From NCBI GenBank assembly GCA_017387565.1, contig JAFOEY010000017.1, positions 1-51,004 on the forward strand: a stretch of DNA of 51,004 nt, written 5' to 3'. Shown piece by piece: positions 7,168-15,052 of this stretch; position 1 is the first letter of the stretch, and each line of letters begins with the position of its first letter. The notes beneath the pieces were generated by a model. That model did not search any database. It saw nothing but the letters and a program-made list of their open reading frames with translations, and was not told where the DNA came from. The DNA comes from Lachnospiraceae bacterium (GTDB taxonomy: Bacteria; Bacillota; Clostridia; Lachnospirales; Lachnospiraceae). A program made the position numbers and the translations under genes.

Positions 7168-9835
7168 TTTCCTGTTTTCGGTTGTAATGCCGGTTTATAA
7201 CAGAGAAAAATATTTAGAGGATGCAATTAAAAGTGTTCTTTATCAATCTTGTGGTATATCGAAAATCGAAATAATCATGATTGATGACGGCTCGACGGAT
7301 GGCAGTGGTGAAATTTGTGATAAATATCAAAGAAAATATCCTGACCATATTAAAGTGGTGCATCAGGATAATCAGGGAGCGGCTTTTGCAAGAAAAAAAG
7401 GTGTAGAGTTAGCTTCGGGTAAATGGATTAACTTTTTAGATTCGGATGATAAACTTGCAAAAAATGTATTCCATGAAGTAGAAAGGTTTATCCGCAAACA
7501 TGATAAAGAAACGGATGTAATCGCTTTTCCTGTCTATTTCTTTGGGACGAGGAAAGGAGCCCATCTGCTCAATTACAAATTTGAACAAGGCAGCAGAGTT
7601 GTGGATTTAGAAGAAGAATGGCAAAATCCGCAATTATTTATCAATTCTGCAGTAATGCGGGCAGAAGTGGCAAAAAGGGTCAGTTTTAAAGACCCGGTAG
7701 ACATTCCCACTAATGAAGATGCACGTGAAATGTTACGCGTGTTATTGGAGAAGAAAACCTTGGGTCTTCTATCTACCACAAAGTATTTATACAGGCGCCA
7801 TGAAGATACCCTCGTAAGCAACTCTAAAGGAAATCCCAAGTGGTATACGGATAACTTGGAACAATTTTCACAATATATTATGGATTATTCTTATGAAAAA
7901 TGTGGATATGTTCCCAAGTTTGTGCAGTTTACAGTTATGTATGAATTTCAGTGGAGATTGAGACAGTCCAAGATTACTGAAAATACCTTAACTCAGGAAG
8001 AGGCGGAAAAATATAAGCAAAAATTATTATCCTTATGTGACCGCATTGATGCAGATGTAATATATGCTCAAAAGCAGCTCTGGAGAGAACAAAAATCGTA
8101 TTTACTTTATCGAAGAATGGGAGAATATCCGCACATTGCCTATGATGAAGAACAGAATCCGATTTTTGAGTTTGGTAATCTGGGAGTCGGAAATACAATA
8201 AATAACACACCGGTACATTTGTCATTTGCTGAATTGAAAAATGATGTTCTGACATTGGAAGGATGGTGCTCTCATTATTTATATGAGACGCAGGAACTGC
8301 CACCTTTGTTTTTGGAGATTGATGGAGAACTGCATGAAGTAAGGGTAGAAGAAATTCCGTCCGGACCACATTGTCTTGGTGAAAATCTATATCAGAAATA
8401 TAGTTTTTATGTACAACTTCCTTTAAAAGGAAGAAGAAAGCATCGAATAAAATTTATTTTGGATTTCGGCGGGACAAAAATTCAGACGGAAAAATTGGCA
8501 TTGGGACAGTTCTTTCCGTTGGATTCTCATTGCAGATATTCTTACAAAAAATATAAGAATTGGATATTGCAAAAAAAAGATGGTGAATTGATTGTTCAAA
8601 AAAACACCATTTGTTTGTTTCATGAGATTGCATATTTGCTGGGTATATTTGTAAGAAATCAACGCGGAAGTAAGAAAGCTATTTTAGTCAGATTGCTATA
8701 CGGAATATTAAGTGTGTTGCCTCATAAAGAAATATGGATGGTATCGGATCGAATTTTAAAAGCCGATGATAATGGAGAGGCTTTTTTTAAATATCTCATG
8801 GATAAAAAGCCAAAAGATCTGAAAGTGTATTTTGTAATCAGCAAGAATTGTGCTGATTATGAGCGTATTAAGAAAATTGGTCCCGCCGTTAATACATTTT
8901 CAATCAAGCACAGGATTCTACATTTGTTGAGTACATATAATATATCTTCGCAGGGTGAGAAAATTGTACAACACCCCTTTCATGGATATGAAAAAGCATA
9001 CCGGAGTTTAAATTTACCCAGGTTTGTCTTTTTGCAACATGGTGTAATCAAAGATGATTTATCCGACTGGTTAAATAGAAGAAACAAAAATTTATTCGGT
9101 TTTATTACAACGAGTCAAAGAGAATATGATTCCATTATAAATGGGGATTATGATTATACGGAAAAACAGGTATGGCTTACCGGACTATGTAGATATGATA
9201 ATTTAGAGGATAGAAGAGAAAAGATTGTTGCAATTGTACCGACATGGAGAAGTTATCTGTTAAAAGGATTGAATCAATTTACGGGTCTTCATGCGTTAAA
9301 ATTGGGGTATTTAGATAGTGATTTCTTTCAGTTCTATAATCGACTGATTAATGATAAGCAATTGATTGAGACTTTGAAACAATTTGGATATCGATTACGC
9401 TTTGTTCCTCATCCGTTAATGCAGCCGTTTATCAATAGCTTTGATAAGAATGATTATGTGGAGTTTGCTTGTGCTGACGATTCTTATCGGGAGTTATTTG
9501 CTAAAGGCAGCCTTTTAGTAACCGACTATTCCTCCACCGCTTTTGATTTTGCTTATTTGAATAAGCCGGTTGTATATTGCCAGTTTGATAAAGAAGTTTT
9601 CTTTGGCGGCAACCATACATACAAAAAAGGATATTTTGATTATGAAAAAGACGGATTTGGAGAAGTGGAATATACCTTAGAGGCAACCGTTGACCGTATT
9701 ATTGAATATGTGCAAAATGATTGTCGCATGAAGCCGGAATATCAAAAGAGAGTTGATGAAACATTTGCTTTTCATGACAAAAACAACTGCGAACGCGTGT
9801 ACCAGAAGCTTTTGGAGATGAAATCCGAAATATAG
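7157..9835 (+). CDS. Bifunctional GT2 glycosyltransferase / TagF-like glycerophosphotransferase
   Basis: This 892-residue fusion has an N-terminal GT2 domain (about residues 1-220), with VVMPVYNREKYLEDAIKSV, MIDDGSTDGS and the metal-binding FLDSDDK. A beta-rich middle region (about 330-450) follows, then a C-terminal CDP-glycerol glycerophosphotransferase domain (about 500-885). The latter is marked by FLQHGVIKDD near residue 625, VPTWR, VPHPLM and VTDYSSTAFDFAYLNKPVVY near 788. TagF-type enzymes transfer glycerol- or ribitol-phosphate from CDP-polyols to lipid-linked acceptors, so the polymer probably carries phosphodiester-linked polyol. The gene starts inside the preceding membrane protein gene. 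Similar GT2-TagF fusions are known from Firmicute capsule and wall-teichoic-acid loci. No CDP-polyol synthesis gene is in the window. Confidence 0.88.
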   Translation: MDVDFLFSVVMPVYNREKYLEDAIKSVLYQSCGISKIEIIMIDDGSTDGSGEICDKYQRKYPDHIKVVHQDNQGAAFARKKGVELASGKWINFLDSDDKLAKNVFHEVERFIRKHDKETDVIAFPVYFFGTRKGAHLLNYKFEQGSRVVDLEEEWQNPQLFINSAVMRAEVAKRVSFKDPVDIPTNEDAREMLRVLLEKKTLGLLSTTKYLYRRHEDTLVSNSKGNPKWYTDNLEQFSQYIMDYSYEKCGYVPKFVQFTVMYEFQWRLRQSKITENTLTQEEAEKYKQKLLSLCDRIDADVIYAQKQLWREQKSYLLYRRMGEYPHIAYDEEQNPIFEFGNLGVGNTINNTPVHLSFAELKNDVLTLEGWCSHYLYETQELPPLFLEIDGELHEVRVEEIPSGPHCLGENLYQKYSFYVQLPLKGRRKHRIKFILDFGGTKIQTEKLALGQFFPLDSHCRYSYKKYKNWILQKKDGELIVQKNTICLFHEIAYLLGIFVRNQRGSKKAILVRLLYGILSVLPHKEIWMVSDRILKADDNGEAFFKYLMDKKPKDLKVYFVISKNCADYERIKKIGPAVNTFSIKHRILHLLSTYNISSQGEKIVQHPFHGYEKAYRSLNLPRFVFLQHGVIKDDLSDWLNRRNKNLFGFITTSQREYDSIINGDYDYTEKQVWLTGLCRYDNLEDRREKIVAIVPTWRSYLLKGLNQFTGLHALKLGYLDSDFFQFYNRLINDKQLIETLKQFGYRLRFVPHPLMQPFINSFDKNDYVEFACADDSYRELFAKGSLLVTDYSSTAFDFAYLNKPVVYCQFDKEVFFGGNHTYKKGYFDYEKDGFGEVEYTLEATVDRIIEYVQNDCRMKPEYQKRVDETFAFHDKNNCERVYQKLLEMKSEI

Positions 9836-9908
9836 ACATACGCAAATGGAATGAAAGATTTGAAAAAGAAATCAGAAATAAGCAGTTAAAATAAAACATG
9901 AGAAAGTA

Positions 9909-10008
9909 GCCCGATTAGGGCGGATTTCGAATGTTTTAGGATTGCGAGAGCACAAAGTGCGTAGCAATCCGTTGGTATCATGGGGGTAAAATACCTTTTG
10001 ACCCCAAC
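9909..10008 (+). other. Structured intergenic element with three successive hairpins
   Basis: The 260-bp gap 9836-10095 contains no gene but three ordered stems. GCCC/GGGC is at 9909-9921. A compound stem at 9939-9970 has GGATTGC/GCAATCC outside and GCAC/GTGC inside. An 11-position stem runs from TGGGG (9981) to CCCCA (10006) with a TACC loop. GTTGG at 9971-9975 can instead pair with CCAAC at 10004-10008, an alternative fold excluding the last stem. The sequence has higher G+C than its AT-rich flanks. It could be a cis-regulatory RNA before the Stealth gene, a small RNA or a short dispersed repeat; I do not recognise it as a known riboswitch class. Confidence 0.45.
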
Positions 10009-10095
10009 ATCAAATATATAAAATATACAATTAAAATCAGATGATTAGAAAATAATAATCAAAATAATTATAGAAATTAAATTGTAGGAAACGAT

Positions 10096-11109
10096 ATGAG
10101 TAATAAGATACCATGTGAACCCATTGACTTTGTCATTACCTGGGTAGACGGCAATGATAAGGCATGGCTTAGCGAAAAAACAAAATATCAGACCACATCC
10201 ATATATGATGATGATTGTGAGGCAAGATATCGGGACTGGGATAATCTGCAGTATTGGTTTCGTGCAGTGGCGCAGTACGCTCCCTGGGTTCGCACCATTC
10301 ACTTTGTGACATGGGGACACATCCCGGGATGGTTAAATGTGGAACATCCCAAGCTTCATATTGTAAAGCATGAAGATTTTATTCCGACGCAATATTTGCC
10401 GACCTTTAATTCCCATACAATCGAACTGAATTTGCATCGTATTCCGGGGTTGGCGGAACAGTTTGTTTATTTTAATGACGATGTGTTTTTAAATCATGTT
10501 ATGAAACCGGAAGATTTCTTTAAAAATGGTCTTCCAAGAGATATACTGGGATTGGACTGTATTGCGTTTGGCCGTAATAGTGCCGGCATGTTCAACGCCA
10601 ATGATGTGGGATTGATTAATGACCATTTTAAAAGCCGGGAATGTTTTAAAAAGAATCCGGGCAAATGGTTAAATTACCGATATGGAATTAGAGTTCCTGC
10701 AAGAAGCCTGATTTTACTGCATAAAAGGTGGTTCCCCGGTTTCTTTTACCAGCATATCTCATCCAACTTTTTAAAATCCACTTTTGAAGAGGTTTGGGAG
10801 AAAGAATTTGAAATTCTGGATGATACCTGCAAATGCAAATTCCGGACCGCAACCAATGTCAATCAATGGCTGATGAAATACTGGCAGTTAGCATCGGGCA
10901 ACTTTTTTCCGCGTAAAAAGAAAATGGGTTTGTGCTTTCACGTAGAAAAAGATATTACAAAACTGCTGGCGGTAATTGAAAATGAAAGCCAGAACATTAT
11001 CTGTATCAATGATACTGTAAAAACGGTAAATTTCGAGGAGAAAAGGGATGCTATAAAGAGAGCATTTGAAAAGAAATTTCCGGAAAAATCTTCTTTTGAA
11101 AAAGAGTGA
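10096..11109 (+). CDS. Stealth-family sugar-phosphate transferase, copy 1
   Basis: This 337-residue protein carries all four conserved blocks of the Stealth family, which transfers hexose-1-phosphate units and builds phosphodiester-linked capsular polymers. Visible are CR1 (IDFVITWVDGND near residues 8-19) and CR2, running from RYRDWDNLQYWFRA through YLPTFNSHTIELNLHRIPGL to VYFNDDVF near residue 135. CR3 is around HISSNFLKSTFEEVW to WLMKYWQLASGNFFP, and CR4 is the short ICINDT near the end. The ATG has AGGA seven bases upstream. A second paralogue lies 1 kb downstream, and a TagF-like enzyme lies upstream. The donor sugar is not predictable here. Confidence 0.9.
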   Translation: MSNKIPCEPIDFVITWVDGNDKAWLSEKTKYQTTSIYDDDCEARYRDWDNLQYWFRAVAQYAPWVRTIHFVTWGHIPGWLNVEHPKLHIVKHEDFIPTQYLPTFNSHTIELNLHRIPGLAEQFVYFNDDVFLNHVMKPEDFFKNGLPRDILGLDCIAFGRNSAGMFNANDVGLINDHFKSRECFKKNPGKWLNYRYGIRVPARSLILLHKRWFPGFFYQHISSNFLKSTFEEVWEKEFEILDDTCKCKFRTATNVNQWLMKYWQLASGNFFPRKKKMGLCFHVEKDITKLLAVIENESQNIICINDTVKTVNFEEKRDAIKRAFEKKFPEKSSFEKE

Positions 11110-11189
11110 TAAATGGCAGTATATGACATAGGGAAACTGACACAATATAATGAAGTATACATCCGATGCTAAGGAGTATAAAGTGAATC

Positions 11190-11942
11190 ATGCAAAAAAC
11201 AAATCACACTTGCGACTGCTTTGGGTTACAAATTGTAGCGACCAATTTAAAGTCCGCCATTCATACAACCTGCAGACATTTAGAGCAGTGGAGGGGAAAA
11301 TATATCACCTTTGTCAATGTACATGCTTTAATGACTGCGGTAGAAGAAAAAGAATATTTTCGCGCACAGGAATTAGCCGTATGCAATTTTGCGGATGGCA
11401 TGCCAATTGTCTATCTGCAAAAAAAGCAGGATTATATCCAGGCAGCCCGCGTTGCGGGACCGGATTTTATGGATGGAATTTTGAAACTGTCCGGAAGTTA
11501 CCGTCATTTTTTTTACGGCAGCAGTAAAGAGACACTGGACAGACTGATTGACAATATAAAGGAAAAATACCCGGATATACAAATTGCAGGAAGTCTGGCT
11601 CCGGATTTTGTGGAAACTATAGAAGAAGATTCTTTTGCCACGCATTTTGATGCGGATATTCAGAAAATCAATGAATCCAATCCGGATTTTATCTGGGTTG
11701 GATTGGGAGCGCCCAAGCAGGAGTTGTTTATGATGCATGCAAGCGGAAAAGTAAACGGATTGATGCTTGGTGTGGGCGCAGCGTTTGATTTTCTGGCAGG
11801 AACACAGAAACGGGCTCCCAAATGGATGCAGGTGATAGGACTTGAGTGGTTATTTCGTCTTGCTTCCGATCCAAAGAGATTGTGGAAACGGTATGTTGTT
11901 ACTAATGTAAAATTTCTGTTTTACGGGTTGTGGGGAAAGTGA
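11190..11942 (+). CDS. WecG/TagA/CpsF family glycosyltransferase
   Basis: The 250-residue protein is a GT26-type enzyme. In known members the reaction is transfer of N-acetylmannosamine(uronic acid) or a related sugar from a UDP-donor to a lipid-linked GlcNAc acceptor. Family hallmarks are ITFVNVHALMTA near residue 40, the ADGMPIVY acidic motif, RVAGPDFMDG, FFYGSSKETLDRL, VGLGAPKQELF and a C-terminal GVGAAFDFLAGTQKRAPKW block followed by GLEWLFRL. It is full length for the family. The start is a compromise: the ATG at 11190 begins the correct frame, but AGGAG at 11172-11176 is spaced ideally for an out-of-frame GTG at 11183 and is 13 bases from this ATG. In teichoic acid pathways this enzyme makes the second linkage-unit sugar. 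Confidence 0.88.
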   Translation: MQKTNHTCDCFGLQIVATNLKSAIHTTCRHLEQWRGKYITFVNVHALMTAVEEKEYFRAQELAVCNFADGMPIVYLQKKQDYIQAARVAGPDFMDGILKLSGSYRHFFYGSSKETLDRLIDNIKEKYPDIQIAGSLAPDFVETIEEDSFATHFDADIQKINESNPDFIWVGLGAPKQELFMMHASGKVNGLMLGVGAAFDFLAGTQKRAPKWMQVIGLEWLFRLASDPKRLWKRYVVTNVKFLFYGLWGK

Positions 11943-11965
11943 AAAATTGTATACACTAAAGTCTG

Positions 11966-12111
11966 TAGATCCCAATTCAGGATGTTGTATTTGAGTGGAC
12001 CTATACAACGAACGAGAATGTAGGCCCCGGACACGAAATAAAGTCAGTTTGGGATGGCAGGCGAGAAGACCATGTGGGTCCAAACGCAGAGAAAAAGATT
12101 TTGTGGGTCTA
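11966..12111. other. Structured non-coding element with closing helix, hairpin and possible pseudoknot
   Basis: The 205-bp gap 11943-12147 holds no gene but several exact complementary segments. ATCCCAA (11969-11975) pairs with TTGGGAT (12049-12055), enclosing the hairpin GTTGTAT (11984-11990)/ATACAAC (12003-12009). The loop of that hairpin contains TGGACC (11996-12001), which can pair with GGTCCA at 12077-12082, a pseudoknot arrangement. The outer ends TAGATCCCA (11966-11974) and TGGGTCTA (12104-12111) are near-inverted repeats. It is either a structured RNA or a small MITE-like element lying between the WecG-type and second Stealth genes. I cannot name a family. Confidence 0.45.
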
Positions 12112-12147
12112 TATAAAAAGATATCGGATTAAATAAAAGCAAGAAAT

Positions 12148-13239
12148 ATGAAACAACAGAAACAAATACAAAAACAGAAAATCAAAACCAACAACTGTAT
12201 AGATTTTGTCATTACCTGGGTAGACGGCAGTGATGAAAAGTGGATACAGAGAAAACGGGACGTGGATTCACTTTTAAAAATGCCGGAACAGGCAGAGCAC
12301 TTTCGTGACTGGGGCTTTTTGCCCTATGTTTTGAAAAGTATCGAGTTGTATGCCCCCTGGGTGCATCACATTTTTATTGTTACCGACAGACAAGTTCCGT
12401 CCTTCCTTGACAGAAATGGAACGGTGGAATCGAATGATTTGCAATGTGAAAATATAAATAGTGATGCAAGCACTATTTGGGATAAAATAACAATCATGGA
12501 TCATATGGATTTTATCCCAAAGGAATATTTGCCAACCTTTAATTCGCATACGATTGAACTCAATTTTCATCGCATTCCCGGATTGTCAGAGCAATTTGTA
12601 TATTTTAATGACGACACCCTGTTGACCAATCCCTGCGAGCCGGAAGACTTTTTTGAGGACGGAAAACCTGTGGATTCTGCCATTTTAAATGGAATCAATG
12701 GAAAAGACAACCTGTTTGCGGGGATCCAGTTTCACAACATGGCTTTGATGAATGTGCATTATAGCATACAGGATGTCCGCCGGCATTTATCAAAATGGCT
12801 TCATCCTGCATATGGAATGCAAAATATCAGAACCATTCTATTGCTGCCTTTTCAGAGGCTGCAGGGGATTCACAATCCGCACGGTCCGATGCCGCTTTTG
12901 AAGAGTACTTATGAAAAGCTCTGGAAGCGCGACAAAGAAGTGCTTCATAAAACCTGCCTGTGTAAAACCAGACAGGAAGACAATGTTTCGGTCTATGTCA
13001 TGCGCTATGAGCAGCTTTTATCAGGAAATTTTATCCCTGCAAAAGTGAAGAACCGTTACCTTGAGGTAAACGATGAGCCGCAAAAAATCGCAAAGGCATT
13101 GAGGACATCAAAGTCTGCCTGTATCAATGATGTGCCTATGGGTGAAACTGAGTTCTTGGAGACAAGAAAACGTATTTTAAAAATCCTTCAAAAGAAATAT
13201 GATGAAATTAAATGTGCAAAAAATAAATCAAATAATTAA
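12148..13239 (+). CDS. Stealth-family sugar-phosphate transferase, copy 2
   Basis: This 363-residue paralogue of the upstream Stealth protein again contains CR1 (IDFVITWVDGSDEKW near residues 18-31), CR2 (HFRDWGFLPYVLKSIELYAPW through FIPKEYLPTFNSHTIELN to FVYFNDDTLL), CR3 (PLLKSTYEKLWKRDKEVL to YEQLLSGNFIP) and CR4 (SACINDVP). An additional insert of about 20 residues sits in the loop before the FIPKEYLP block. The start codon has only a weak GCAAGA-type ribosome binding site, and the structured element at 11966-12111 lies in its leader. Two non-identical Stealth copies suggest two different sugar-phosphate linkages in the polymer or two polymers. Confidence 0.88.
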   Translation: MKQQKQIQKQKIKTNNCIDFVITWVDGSDEKWIQRKRDVDSLLKMPEQAEHFRDWGFLPYVLKSIELYAPWVHHIFIVTDRQVPSFLDRNGTVESNDLQCENINSDASTIWDKITIMDHMDFIPKEYLPTFNSHTIELNFHRIPGLSEQFVYFNDDTLLTNPCEPEDFFEDGKPVDSAILNGINGKDNLFAGIQFHNMALMNVHYSIQDVRRHLSKWLHPAYGMQNIRTILLLPFQRLQGIHNPHGPMPLLKSTYEKLWKRDKEVLHKTCLCKTRQEDNVSVYVMRYEQLLSGNFIPAKVKNRYLEVNDEPQKIAKALRTSKSACINDVPMGETEFLETRKRILKILQKKYDEIKCAKNKSNN

Positions 13240-13282
13240 TCGAAAAATTGAATCAAATAAACTACGAAATCAGGAATAAATT

Positions 13283-14992
13283 ATGTCAAACAAATTAGCA
13301 GGAAATAAAAAAGATAATAAGAAAGCAAAAATGAAAGAGAATGCGGGACTGGTAATTGCCCGCAATGTGTTGGAATATACCGTAATGGCACTTGGAATTG
13401 CACTCTGTGTGTTGGTGCCCTTATATCTAAAAAACGGATATCACGGTGTCGGTGACTGCAAATATGAGCTTTATAAATGGATCATAATTACCGGAACGAT
13501 TGCGGTGGCATTTATGAGTATCATCTATTTCTGTCAGGGAGGATTTGTTACGGTTAAAGATACAAATATCCCCAAAACACAGAATCGCAACAATGCTAAG
13601 AATGAATTTGAAATACAGACAGACAAGCCGGATTCCAATAAATTACAGCCAACCGACCTCTTTGTTTTTGCATTTTTGTTTTTTGCACTTTTATCTGCGT
13701 TAGTCGGCGGTAACTTTTCGGCATGCATTGTAGGCTATGACGGTTGGTACATGGGAATATTATCACTGTTTAGTTTTGCACTTTTATATTTTATGTTTGC
13801 AAAGGCAGGAAGATATTACAAGGCGGTAGTTTGTGCACTGCTTGCGACGTCATTTATTACCTATATCATCGGAATACTGCATCGTATGATGATTGATGTG
13901 ATTGGGACCTATTATCTGGGGACAACAGAGGAAATAGCAGACAATTTTAAAAATCAGTTTCTTTCCACATTAGGACAGGCCAGCTGGTATTCAAGCTTTG
14001 TCTGCACGGTATTTCCGTTGGGGCTTGCCGTATTCTGGTATGCAAAAAAGAAAAGTATGCGTATTGCGTTAGGAGTTTTTTCCTTTGTCGGAAGTATGAC
14101 TTTGGTTACACAAAACAGCGACAGTGCATATATGGCCATGCTGGGATTTTTCTTTGTACTGTTTTGGTTTTCTGCTACGGATGTAAACAGAATGGAACGT
14201 TTTATGGAAGTTCTGGTTCTGTTTTTTGCGGCAACAAGAGCTATGTGGCTGTTACTGCTTATCCATCCCAATGAAAGGCTGGATTTGGATGCTCTGAGCC
14301 ATTTTATGGTATTCTCTCCCTGGATGTGGGTAATGCTGCTTGGTGTTATGGCAATATGGGGACTTGTACTTTGGAGTCAGAAGAAAGAGAACTATCCTGT
14401 CAAAGTCATGAAAAGTGTTCGCACAGGCTTACTTGTTGTGATTATTTTAGCCGTCTTTTGCGCAGTTATTCTTCTAATCATGAGTGCAAAAGGTATTTTA
14501 CCGGCCGGACTGTTGGCAGTCACGGAAAAGATACCCTATATGACATGGTCGGATAATTGGGGAAACGGACGAGGCCGGACATGGGCTTTCAGTATTCAGA
14601 TGTACCGGGATATGGATTTGGGACACAAAATATTTGGTGTCGGTCCGGATGGTTATGCTCCCTATGCATACAATCTCTATGCAGACAGACTGGTGGAAAT
14701 GTGGGGAGAGCGAAAGCTGACCAATGCCCACAATGAATGGATAAACGCATTAATCAATTATGGACTTGCAGGATGCATTGCCTATATCGGTATTTTTGTG
14801 TCTGCCTGCATCCAATTTGCAAAAAACTGGGAACAGCAGCCAATTCTGGCAGGTATCACGGCATGTGTAGTCTCCTATATGTGTCACAACGTATTCTGCT
14901 ACCAGACGGTATGCTGTACGCCGTTTATTTTCCTCCTGATGGGAATTGGTATCTATATTTCTACAAATTCCCACTTGAAAAAAGAGGTATAA
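13283..14992 (+). CDS. Wzy/WaaL-type O-antigen ligase-like membrane protein
   Basis: The 569-residue protein has roughly eleven membrane segments and one large extracytoplasmic loop. The loop and its exit contain AHNEWINALINYGLAG near residue 482, the typical end of the Wzy_C/O-antigen ligase domain, and a preceding FGVGPDGYAPYAYNLYADR stretch. In this superfamily the loop joins a lipid-linked glycan to an acceptor, either polymerising repeat units or ligating glycan to a wall or lipid anchor. The start has AGGA upstream. It closes the first assembly set and is followed 60 bp later by the first secreted enzyme. Whether it acts as polymerase or ligase cannot be decided from sequence. Confidence 0.85.
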   Translation: MSNKLAGNKKDNKKAKMKENAGLVIARNVLEYTVMALGIALCVLVPLYLKNGYHGVGDCKYELYKWIIITGTIAVAFMSIIYFCQGGFVTVKDTNIPKTQNRNNAKNEFEIQTDKPDSNKLQPTDLFVFAFLFFALLSALVGGNFSACIVGYDGWYMGILSLFSFALLYFMFAKAGRYYKAVVCALLATSFITYIIGILHRMMIDVIGTYYLGTTEEIADNFKNQFLSTLGQASWYSSFVCTVFPLGLAVFWYAKKKSMRIALGVFSFVGSMTLVTQNSDSAYMAMLGFFFVLFWFSATDVNRMERFMEVLVLFFAATRAMWLLLLIHPNERLDLDALSHFMVFSPWMWVMLLGVMAIWGLVLWSQKKENYPVKVMKSVRTGLLVVIILAVFCAVILLIMSAKGILPAGLLAVTEKIPYMTWSDNWGNGRGRTWAFSIQMYRDMDLGHKIFGVGPDGYAPYAYNLYADRLVEMWGERKLTNAHNEWINALINYGLAGCIAYIGIFVSACIQFAKNWEQQPILAGITACVVSYMCHNVFCYQTVCCTPFIFLLMGIGIYISTNSHLKKEV

Positions 14993-15052
14993 GTGTAATA
15001 AACTGATAAGTGAGTGTGTTTACATAATATACAAACGAAAAGGTGGTACAGT

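Noticed and set aside
11150-11527. 125-codon plus-strand reading overlapping the WecG-type gene
   Set aside because: The translated sequence has no family features, while the overlapping frame gives a full GT26 protein.
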